A stretch of DNA of 64,000 nt from Ramlibacter lithotrophicus. GTDB taxonomy: Bacteria; Pseudomonadota; Gammaproteobacteria; Burkholderiales; Burkholderiaceae_C. The DNA lies in NCBI RefSeq assembly GCF_012184415.1, contig NZ_VTOX01000002.1, positions 310,001 to 374,000 on the forward strand, in the 5' to 3' direction. Under the pieces are notes generated by a model that searched no databases, had not been told where the DNA came from, and was given only the letters and a program-made list of their open reading frames with translations. The number at the start of each line of letters is the position of its first letter. Positions within the stretch are counted from its first letter, which is position 1. Shown piece by piece: positions 25,699 through 32,976 of the stretch. A program made the translations under genes and the position numbers.

Positions 25699-27003
25699 CT
25701 ACAGCGCGTCCCGCAGCCGGTAATACATCATCCCGAGCACCAGCGCCGGCGTGCGCATCAGCGCCCCGCCGGGGAAGGCGTGGTGCCTGATCCGCGAGAA
25801 GAGGTCGAAGCGCTCCGCCTGGCCGGCGATCGCCAGCGCCACCAGCTTGCCCGCCATGCCGGCCAGCGCCAGGCCGTGGCCGGAAAAGCCCTGCAGGTAA
25901 TAGACGTTGTCGCCCAGCCGGCCGAAATCCGGCGCCTTGTTCATGCTGATGTCGACGAAGCCGCCCCAGGCGTAGGGGATCTCGACGCCGGCGAGCTGCG
26001 GGAACACCTTGAGCATGCTGGAGCGGATGCGCGCCACGATGTCGCGCGGCGCCGACGCGCTGTAGCTGTCGCCGCCGCCGAACAGCAGCCGGTCGTCGGC
26101 GCTGATGCGAAAGTAGTCCAGGACGAAATTGGTGTCCGACGCGGCGGGCCGGCCGCGCATCAGCGCATCAGCGCGCTCGCGCGCGAGCGGCTCGGTCGCG
26201 ATCATGTAGGTGCCCACCGGCATGATGCGCGCGGCCACCTCCGGCGCGATGGCGTCCCCGTATTCGCCCAGGTACACGTTGCCGCCCAGCACGACGAAGC
26301 GGCATTCGCACTCGCCCTGCGCCGTCTTGACCAGCGGCCTGGCGCCGCGTTCCACCACGAACACCGGCGAGTTCTCGTGTATGCGCACGCCGCACGCGCG
26401 CGCAGCCTCCGCCAGGCCCAGGCAGTACTTCAGCGGGTGCAGATGGCCCGACGCCTCGTCGTACGCGGCGCCGTGGAAGCGATCGCTGGCCACCCACTGG
26501 CCGATCTCGCCCGGGCCGATCCAGCGCAGCGGATGGCCGTAGGCGCTGTCGACGTGCTCCATCCAGCGGCGCAGCGCCTGGGCCTTGCGCGGCTTGACGG
26601 CCAGGCTGAGGTAGCCGGACCGGTATTCGCACTCGATGCCGAAGCGCCGGATGCGCTCGCGCACCAGGTGCAGGCCTTCCACCGACACGTCCCACGCGCG
26701 GCGCGCGTCCTCGCGCGAGAACTGCTTCTCGATCGCGCATTCGCCGTCGCTGCCGAAGCCGACGATCACCTGGCCGCCGTTGCGTCCGGAGGCGCCCCAG
26801 CCGACGCGCTGCGCTTCCAGCAGCACCACGTCGTAGCCGCGGTCGGCGAGCTCCAGCGCGGCCGACAGGCCGGCATAGCCGCCGCCCACCACGCAGACGT
26901 CGGCCCGGGTGCGCTCGGCCAGGGCGCCCTCGGGCGCCCGGCGCGTCACGCTCGCTTCGTAGTAGGAGTTCTCGACGACGCCGAGTTCTTTCGTGAGGAG
27001 CAT
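25699..27003 (-). CDS. FAD-dependent oxidoreductase, PuuB (gamma-glutamylputrescine oxidase) family
   Basis: A 434-residue DAO-superfamily flavoprotein. CVVGGGYAGLSAALELADRG at about residues 37-56 is the FAD motif, preceded by an N-terminal segment with NSYYEASV as in PuuB/OrdL. VGWGASGRNGGQVIVGF and YAWGGFVDISMNKAPDFG are family hallmarks. It lies 20 bp downstream of homospermidine synthase, so a polyamine-type substrate is likely. The start at 27003 follows the usual PuuB length; the frame is open upstream. Confidence 0.86.
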   Translation of the reverse strand: MLLTKELGVVENSYYEASVTRRAPEGALAERTRADVCVVGGGYAGLSAALELADRGYDVVLLEAQRVGWGASGRNGGQVIVGFGSDGECAIEKQFSREDARRAWDVSVEGLHLVRERIRRFGIECEYRSGYLSLAVKPRKAQALRRWMEHVDSAYGHPLRWIGPGEIGQWVASDRFHGAAYDEASGHLHPLKYCLGLAEAARACGVRIHENSPVFVVERGARPLVKTAQGECECRFVVLGGNVYLGEYGDAIAPEVAARIMPVGTYMIATEPLARERADALMRGRPAASDTNFVLDYFRISADDRLLFGGGDSYSASAPRDIVARIRSSMLKVFPQLAGVEIPYAWGGFVDISMNKAPDFGRLGDNVYYLQGFSGHGLALAGMAGKLVALAIAGQAERFDLFSRIRHHAFPGGALMRTPALVLGMMYYRLRDAL

Positions 27004-27023
27004 GGGTGCGCCACCGGTGGCGG

Positions 27024-28442
27024 TCAGGTCACGCGGAAGTTGATGAATTGCCAGGGATCGGCGGGATCCGTGGCCTCCGGGAACAGCTCGCTGCGTCCCT
27101 GCAGCGGCGTCCAGTCGCCCCACTGCCCCACGACGTCGCCCAGAAACGGCAGCGCGGCTTCCAGCACCGTTTCGTGGTCGAGGTCGTCCGGCTCCACCAG
27201 CCCGGCATCCGGATTGCGCAGCGCCCACACCATGCCGCCCAGGATGCCCGCCACCACCTGCAGGCTGGTGGCGTTGTTGTGCGGCACCAGCGCGCGCGCC
27301 TGTTCAACGGACAGGCGCGAGCCGTACCAGTAAACGCCTTTCGGGTTGCCCATCAGCAGCACGCCCAGTTCGTCGATGCCGCCGCTGATCTCGTCGCGGA
27401 TGATGCGGTGGCGGTGCTGCAACTGCCAGTTCCTGCCCGCCATCTCATGCAGCGACAGCACCGCGTCGTCGCACGGGTGGTATGCGTAATGCACGGTGGG
27501 CCGGTACACGACCTGCCCGTTCTCGCGCAGCGTCAGGTGGTCGGCGATCGAGATCGATTCGGCGTGCGTCACCAGGAAGCCGTGGTACGGCCCTTCCAGC
27601 GGCGTCCAGCTGCGCACGCGGGTGGCGATGCCGGGCCGGTTCAGGTAGACCGCTGCATCGCACCCGAAGCCGTGGCGTCCGGCGTCTTCGGGCCAATGCC
27701 GCTCGTGGCTGCCCCAGCCAAGCTCCGCCGGCTGCAGTCCCTCGTCGGCGAAGCCCGCCACCGACCAGGTGTTCACGAACTCGCCAGGCGCCTTGCGCCG
27801 GTCCGAGGTCTGCGTGTCGCGCTCGGCGATGTGGATCACCTTCACCTGCAGCTGCCGCGCCAGCGCCGCCCATTCCTCGTAGCAGGTGGGCCGCTCGACC
27901 TTCAGGCCGGTCTGCTGCGCCATGTCCAGCAGCGCGCGCTTGGTGAAGGCCGACACCAGGCCGGGGTTCGCGCCCTGCGTAAGGACGGCCGTCGGCCCCG
28001 ACCGCTTGTCCAGGCGGTACGCCAGCGCCTCCTCGCGCAGCGAGTAGTTCGAGCGCTGCGACGGCGTGAGGCGCGGGTCGTCGTAACGGCCGGGCCAGGG
28101 TTCGTTGCAGGTGTCCAGGTAGAACGCGCCGCGCTTGCGGCAGAAGCGGATCAGCGCCAGGCTGGACACGTCCACCGACAGGTTCAGCAGGAAGTCGCCC
28201 TCCCCCAGCAAGGGCTCGAGCACGGCCTCGTGGTTGCCCTCGCTGAGCGCCGTGGTGATGACCTCGACGCCATGCTGCGCGGCGATCCCGGTCTCGTCGG
28301 GCGTCGGCTTGACGATGCGGACGCGGGACGGCTCGACGCCGAGTTCGCGGGGCAGCACCGGCAGCATCGCCTGACCGATGCTGCCGAACCCCAGCATCAC
28401 GAGCCGCCCAGAAAACGTGGTGCGCCGCCGGTCCTGTTTCAT
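27024..28442 (-). CDS. hss: Homospermidine synthase
   Basis: A 472-residue NAD-dependent enzyme condensing two putrescines (or putrescine and spermidine) to homospermidine. LVMLGFGSIGQAMLPVL near residues 14-30 is the Rossmann motif; LDTCNEPWPGRYDD, TQGANPGLVSAF and HNNATSLQVVAGILGGMVW are typical Hss segments. It is first in a two-gene unit with the PuuB-like oxidoreductase, together giving synthesis and oxidation of polyamines. Confidence 0.93.
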   Translation of the reverse strand: MKQDRRRTTFSGRLVMLGFGSIGQAMLPVLPRELGVEPSRVRIVKPTPDETGIAAQHGVEVITTALSEGNHEAVLEPLLGEGDFLLNLSVDVSSLALIRFCRKRGAFYLDTCNEPWPGRYDDPRLTPSQRSNYSLREEALAYRLDKRSGPTAVLTQGANPGLVSAFTKRALLDMAQQTGLKVERPTCYEEWAALARQLQVKVIHIAERDTQTSDRRKAPGEFVNTWSVAGFADEGLQPAELGWGSHERHWPEDAGRHGFGCDAAVYLNRPGIATRVRSWTPLEGPYHGFLVTHAESISIADHLTLRENGQVVYRPTVHYAYHPCDDAVLSLHEMAGRNWQLQHRHRIIRDEISGGIDELGVLLMGNPKGVYWYGSRLSVEQARALVPHNNATSLQVVAGILGGMVWALRNPDAGLVEPDDLDHETVLEAALPFLGDVVGQWGDWTPLQGRSELFPEATDPADPWQFINFRVT

Positions 28443-28574
28443 CGGCCTTGTTCCTTGCTTTGCCGGTCAGTGTCCAGGCCACGCCCCGGCCGGCCCGTCA
28501 GCAGCCGCAAGGAGCTGCTGTAGGACCACGTGAATCATAGGTCGCGCCGCCGCGCCGTGCGCCTCAGGCCGGGG

Positions 28575-28615
28575 TTGACTCACGTCAACCCGGCCGCACC
28601 GGGCGTTCCTAGACT
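28575..28615 (+). promoter_or_regulatory. FNR-type operator and -10 of the MBL nuclease gene
   Basis: TTGAC-TCAC-GTCAA (28575-28588), a perfect 5+5 palindrome, is followed 21 bp later by TAGACT (28610-28615). Predicted transcription start is 28622, the A of the start codon, so the transcript would be leaderless. No Shine-Dalgarno is visible. Confidence 0.75.
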
Positions 28616-28621
28616 GCAACC

Positions 28622-29980
28622 ATGGACCTGCAGTTCCTCGGCGCGACCGAAACGGTGACCGGTTCGAAGTACCTGCTGCGGACCGGCCACAGCACGGTGC
28701 TGGTCGACTGCGGCCTGTTCCAGGGCTACAAGCCGCTGCGGCTGCGCAACTGGAGTCCCTTGCCGGTGCGGGCGGCCGCCATCGACGCCGTGGTCCTGAC
28801 CCACGCCCACCTCGACCACAGCGGTTACGTGCCGCTGCTGGCGCGGCAGGGGTTCAAGGGACCGGTGTATTGCACGCCGGCGACCTTCGACCTGTGCCGC
28901 ATCCTGCTCACCGATTCGGGCCACCTGCTCGAGGAAGAGGCCGAGTACCTCAACCAGCACGGTTTGTCCAAGCACAAGCCGGCGCTGCCGCTCTACACCC
29001 GCGATGACGCGCTGCGCTGCTTCAAGCTGTTCCGACCGCGCGATTTCGGCGAAACCTGGTCGGCTACCGAAGACCTGCGGGTGCGCTTCTCGCGCTCGGG
29101 TCACCTGCCCGGGTCGGCGTTCGCGCAGGTGGAAGACGGCGGGCGCTCGATCCTGTTCTCGGGCGACCTCGGGCGGCCGCACGACACCATCCTGCGGCCG
29201 CCGGCGCGCCTGCCCGGCGCCGACTACCTGGTCATCGAATCGACCTATGGCGACCGCCGGCACGAGGCCCGCGATCCGCTGGAACAGCTCGCCGAGGTCA
29301 TCAACCGCACCGCCTCGCGCGGCGGGATGGTGCTGATTCCGGCCTTCGCCGTGGGGCGCACGCAGGCCCTGCTGCACCTGCTGCACGTGCTGCGCCAGCG
29401 CCGCGCGATCCCGCCGCTGCCGGTGTACCTGAACAGCCCGATGGCAGCCAGCGCCACCGAGATCTACCACCGGCACGTGGAGGAATTGCGCCTGACGGTC
29501 GAGGAATGCGACGCGATGGCCAGCCACGTCCACGTGGTGACCACGCCCGACGAGTCGCGCCAGCTGAACGCCAGGCACGGGCCGATGATCATCATCGCCG
29601 CCAGCGGGATGGCAACCGGCGGCCGGGTGGTACATCACCTCAAGGCGTTCGCCCCGGACCACCGCAACACCATCCTGCTGACCGGCTTCCAGGCCGGCGG
29701 CACCCGCGGCGCCACCCTGGCCAGCGGCGCGCCCACCGTGCGCATCCACGGCGAGGACGTGCCGGTGCGCGCCGAGGTGGCCATGATCCACACCTTGTCG
29801 GCGCATGCCGATGCCGACGAGATCCTGGGCTGGCTGGGCGGGTTCGCGAAGCCGCCGCGGCAGACCTTCATCACGCACGGGGAACCGCAGGCCGGCGACG
29901 CGCTGCGCCAGCGCATCGAGCGCGAACTGGGCTGGGAGTGCCGCCTGCCGTATTACCTGGAGAGCGTGACGCTCGATTGA
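28622..29980 (+). CDS. MBL-fold beta-CASP nuclease (CPSF/RNase J-like family)
   Basis: A 452-residue metallo-beta-lactamase fold protein. Metal ligands are seen in LTHAHLDHSGY (His61, His63, Asp65, His66), RSGHLPGSAF and FSGDLGRP. The beta-CASP domain follows with LIPAFAVGRTQ and IIIAASGMATGGRV; the terminal RMMBL-like part has FQAGGTRG and HTLSAHADADE. Members are ribonucleases acting on RNA ends. The bacterial CPSF-like subgroup is often found in low-oxygen stress clusters. Single gene, predicted leaderless, FNR-type promoter. Confidence 0.88.
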   Translation: MDLQFLGATETVTGSKYLLRTGHSTVLVDCGLFQGYKPLRLRNWSPLPVRAAAIDAVVLTHAHLDHSGYVPLLARQGFKGPVYCTPATFDLCRILLTDSGHLLEEEAEYLNQHGLSKHKPALPLYTRDDALRCFKLFRPRDFGETWSATEDLRVRFSRSGHLPGSAFAQVEDGGRSILFSGDLGRPHDTILRPPARLPGADYLVIESTYGDRRHEARDPLEQLAEVINRTASRGGMVLIPAFAVGRTQALLHLLHVLRQRRAIPPLPVYLNSPMAASATEIYHRHVEELRLTVEECDAMASHVHVVTTPDESRQLNARHGPMIIIAASGMATGGRVVHHLKAFAPDHRNTILLTGFQAGGTRGATLASGAPTVRIHGEDVPVRAEVAMIHTLSAHADADEILGWLGGFAKPPRQTFITHGEPQAGDALRQRIERELGWECRLPYYLESVTLD

Positions 29981-29981
29981 A

Positions 29982-30659
29982 TCAGGTCGCGCACCACATC
30001 GCGATGCGGTGCGACATGTCCATCCACAGCGCCCAGCCGGCCACCGCGACCAGCAGCGCGCCGGCCGCACGGGTACCCCAGTCCTGGCGGAACCGGTTGC
30101 CCCACTGCGCCAGCCGGGCGAGCAACGCCGGCGCGAGCGCGAGCGACAGCCCGCTGCCCAGGGCAAACAGCGCCATCGCGGCCGCACCTTCCAGCGGCCC
30201 GCCGCTGAGCGACGCGACCAGCAGGGCGGAATAAAGCAGGCCGCACGGCATCAGCGCCCACAGCGTGCCGGTGGCGAACACGCCGCCGCGCGCGGTGGCC
30301 ATCGGGCGCACCCGGGTCCACACGCTGCGGCCGGCGTTGCTGACCCACATCGGCTGGCGCGCCAGCGCGACCAGCATCAGCCCCCAGGCCAGCACGGCCA
30401 GGTGGAACAGCGTCCAGACCGGACGCAGGGCCGCCATGTTGGAGGTGAGCCAGCCCAGGCTCTGCACGGTGAGCGCCGCGGCGGCGCCGGCGGCGCTATA
30501 GCCGGCCAGGCGGCCGGCATGGAAGGCCCACATCGAACGGGCGGGCGTGCCGCGCCCGGCCCGGGTCAGGCCGGCGCAGGCCGCGCCGCACATGGCGATG
30601 CAGTGCGGTCCTCCGGCCAGCCCCATCAGGAGCGCCGAGAAGGCGAGCGCGAACGACAT
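29982..30659 (-). CDS. TauE/SafE-like cytochrome-biogenesis-type membrane protein
   Basis: A 225-residue protein with about six membrane helices. GGPHCIAMCGAACAG near residues 15-29 and MPCGLLYSALLVASLSG match the family annotated sulfite exporter TauE/SafE, related to DsbD and to the copper/cbb3-biogenesis proteins (CcoH/CcoS neighbourhood). It lies 25 bp after hemN on the same strand, so it is co-expressed under FNR control. A role in cytochrome oxidase metallation or thiol export is inferred. Confidence 0.8.
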   Translation of the reverse strand: MSFALAFSALLMGLAGGPHCIAMCGAACAGLTRAGRGTPARSMWAFHAGRLAGYSAAGAAAALTVQSLGWLTSNMAALRPVWTLFHLAVLAWGLMLVALARQPMWVSNAGRSVWTRVRPMATARGGVFATGTLWALMPCGLLYSALLVASLSGGPLEGAAAMALFALGSGLSLALAPALLARLAQWGNRFRQDWGTRAAGALLVAVAGWALWMDMSHRIAMWCAT

Positions 30660-30684
30660 GGCGACAGGGACCGGCGGCGGGTCC

Positions 30685-32097
30685 TCAGATGATGCGGGAG
30701 AAGCGGGCGCGGTTGCGGTCGGCCTGCAGGTACTTGTCGAACACCATGGCGACGGCGCGCACGAAGTACCAGCCCATGGCCGTCACCTGGATGCCGGTGT
30801 CGTCGACGACGACCAGCCCCTGCTCCTGCTGCGCCTTGAGGGTCTCGAGCTCCGTCGCGAAATATTCGCGGAAGTCCAGCAGCCAGGCCAGTTCGATCGA
30901 TTCGAACGTCACCTGGCCCTGGCACATGATGGCCATGATCACGGCGCGGCGCACCAGGTCGTCGCGGCTGAGCGCCAAGCCGCGCACGATCGGCAGCCGG
31001 CCATGGTCGATCAGGTCGCAGTACTCCTCCATCGTCTTGGCGTTCTGGCTGTAGGTGGCGCCCACCTTGCCGATGGACGACACGCCCAGGCCGATCAGGT
31101 CGCAATCCGAGTACGTGCTGTAGCCCTGGAAGTTGCGGTGCAGGCGGCCCTGGCGCTTGGCCACGGCCAGCGAGTCGTCGGGCAGCGCGAAGTGGTCCAT
31201 GCCGATGTAGACGTAGCCGGCTTCCTGCAGCGTGTTGAGCGACTGCGACAGCATGGTCACCTTGTCCGGCACCGGCGGCAGTTCGGAGCCCAGGATCCGG
31301 CGCTGCGGCTTGAAGCGCTCGGGCAGGTGGGCATAGGCGTAGACGGCGATGCGGTCGGGCCGCAGGTCCTTGATCTGTTCCAGCGTGCGGGCGAACGACT
31401 CGGGCGTCTGCCGCGGCAGGCCGTAGATCAGGTCGACGTTGATCGACTCGAAGCCGATGGCGCGGGACTGCTCGACCAGCTTGAACACCTGCTCGGCCGG
31501 CTGGATGCGGTGCACCGCCTTCTGCACGTCGGCGTCGAAATCCTGGACCCCGAAGGACAGGCGGTTGAAGCCCAGGCCCCACAGGGCCTGCAGCCGCTGG
31601 CCGTCGATCGTGCGCGGATCGACCTCGATCGAATATTCCCCGCCCGGCGCGAACGTAAAATTGCGCCGCAGCATGCTCATCAGTTCGCCGAGCTCCTCGT
31701 CGGACAGGAAAGTGGGGGTCCCGCCGCCCAGGTGCAACTGGCTGACGGACTGGCCGATTCCCAGGCGCTCGGTGTGCAGGTCCACCTCGCGGGCCAGGTA
31801 CTTCAGGTAGCCGGCCGCCCGCTCGTGGTGCTTGGTGATGATCTTGTTGCAGCCGCAGTAATAGCAGAGCGACTCGCAGAAGGGGATATGGACGTACAGC
31901 GACAAGGGCATCGCCAGCGCCGCCGGACCGGCCTTGCGCTGCTCCAGCGCCTGGCCGTAGTCGGTGTCCGTGAACGCCTCCACGAAGCGGTCCGCTGTCG
32001 GATACGAGGTGTAACGGGGGCCGGGAACGTCGTAGCGCCGCAGCAGCTCGGGCGAGAGAGGTGTCATCGTGGATGCGAACATGGAAGTATGGCTCAT
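30685..32097 (-). CDS. hemN: Oxygen-independent coproporphyrinogen III dehydrogenase (radical SAM)
   Basis: A 470-residue radical-SAM enzyme for anaerobic haem synthesis. GPRYTSYPTADRF precedes LYVHIPFCESLCYYCGCNK, with the CxxxCxxC cluster motif (YYCGC is typical of HemN). LHLGGGTPTFLSDEELGELM and the HemN C-terminal domain follow. Starts at 32097, 32082 and 32067 are all possible; the later ones fit better if transcription begins close to the operator at 32126. It is divergent from the fnr-like gene and shares its control region. Confidence 0.93.
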   Translation of the reverse strand: MSHTSMFASTMTPLSPELLRRYDVPGPRYTSYPTADRFVEAFTDTDYGQALEQRKAGPAALAMPLSLYVHIPFCESLCYYCGCNKIITKHHERAAGYLKYLAREVDLHTERLGIGQSVSQLHLGGGTPTFLSDEELGELMSMLRRNFTFAPGGEYSIEVDPRTIDGQRLQALWGLGFNRLSFGVQDFDADVQKAVHRIQPAEQVFKLVEQSRAIGFESINVDLIYGLPRQTPESFARTLEQIKDLRPDRIAVYAYAHLPERFKPQRRILGSELPPVPDKVTMLSQSLNTLQEAGYVYIGMDHFALPDDSLAVAKRQGRLHRNFQGYSTYSDCDLIGLGVSSIGKVGATYSQNAKTMEEYCDLIDHGRLPIVRGLALSRDDLVRRAVIMAIMCQGQVTFESIELAWLLDFREYFATELETLKAQQEQGLVVVDDTGIQVTAMGWYFVRAVAMVFDKYLQADRNRARFSRII

Positions 32098-32125
32098 ACT
32101 TTGCGGGCGGGTTCACCCTGGATGA

Positions 32126-32139
32126 TTGATATTAATCAA
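32126..32139. promoter_or_regulatory. Perfect FNR box between hemN and the fnr-like gene
   Basis: TTGAT-ATTA-ATCAA is a perfect match to the FNR consensus TTGAT-N4-ATCAA. A -10-like GACAAT (32161-32166) lies 21 bp beyond it on the plus strand, giving a start near 32173 for the fnr-like gene. For hemN the -10 is less clear; AAGTAT or TATGAG close to 32095-32101 are candidates. Confidence 0.85.
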
Positions 32140-32166
32140 CCCGGTCCGGATGCCCATCCGGACAAT

Positions 32167-32180
32167 TTGACTTAGATCAG
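32167..32180. promoter_or_regulatory. Second FNR-like box overlapping the start of the fnr-like transcript
   Basis: TTGAC-TTAG-ATCAG lies 13 bp before the ATG at 32194 and covers the transcription start predicted from the first box. Such a site would block the promoter when occupied, giving negative autoregulation of the regulator. Confidence 0.6.
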
Positions 32181-32193
32181 AACTGACCCGGCC

Positions 32194-32976
32194 ATGAACG
32201 AAACCCCCCTGCACGCCCACGAGGCGAACCTGATACCGTCGAGCGAACCACCGCTGTTCGACGGGCACAGCATGAAGGTGGCGTGTTCGAACTGCAACCT
32301 GCGCGAGCTGTGCATGCCGGTCGGCCTCAGCCCCCACGAACTGGCCCGCATCGACGAGGTGGTGGCCGTGCGGCGCAAGGTCAAGCGCGGCACCACCCTC
32401 TTTCGCAACGGCGAGGTGTTCCAGTCGCTGTTCGCGATCCGCACGGGATTCTTCAAGACCTGCGTCACGGCCGAAGACGGCCGCGACCAGGTGACTGGCT
32501 TCCAGATGGCCGGCGAGATCATCGGCCTGGACGGCATCGTCAACGACCACCACACCTGCGACGCGGTCGCGCTGGAGGACGCCGAGGTCTGCGTGATGCC
32601 GTTCGATCGCATCGGCGAGCTCTCGCGCGAGGTCAACGCGCTGCAGCACCACGTGCACCGGATCATGAGCCGCGAGATCGTGCGCGAGCACGGCGTCATG
32701 CTGCTGCTCGGGAGCATGCGGGCCGAGGAGCGGCTGGCCGCCTTCCTGCTGAACCTGGTGCAGCGGCTGCACGCGCGCGGCTTCTCGCGCTCGGAACTGG
32801 TGCTGCGCATGACGCGCGAGGAGATCGGCAGCTACCTCGGGCTGAAGCTCGAGACCGTCAGCCGCACCTTCTCGAAGTTCGCCGAGGACAACATCGTGGA
32901 GGTGCGCCAGCGTCACGTCCGCATCCTCGACACCGCCGCCCTGCGCCGCATCGTCAACCAGCAGCCGGCAGCGTAA
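32194..32976 (+). CDS. fnr: FNR-type oxygen-sensing transcriptional regulator
   Basis: A 260-residue CRP/FNR protein. Four cysteines lie at 31, 34, 40 and 122 (CSNCNLRELC and HHTCDAVA), the arrangement that holds FNR's oxygen-labile [4Fe-4S] cluster. The cNMP-like barrel follows, then the dimer helix and a C-terminal HTH. The HTH reads TREEIGSYLGLKLETVSRTF, with Glu220, Ser223 and Arg224 as the contacts that read TTGAT half-sites. It is divergent from hemN and flanked by two boxes. It is the natural candidate for the operators repeated through this island. Its 3' end overlaps the convergent acyl-CoA-synthetase gene by 23 bp. Confidence 0.94.
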   Translation: MNETPLHAHEANLIPSSEPPLFDGHSMKVACSNCNLRELCMPVGLSPHELARIDEVVAVRRKVKRGTTLFRNGEVFQSLFAIRTGFFKTCVTAEDGRDQVTGFQMAGEIIGLDGIVNDHHTCDAVALEDAEVCVMPFDRIGELSREVNALQHHVHRIMSREIVREHGVMLLLGSMRAEERLAAFLLNLVQRLHARGFSRSELVLRMTREEIGSYLGLKLETVSRTFSKFAEDNIVEVRQRHVRILDTAALRRIVNQQPAA

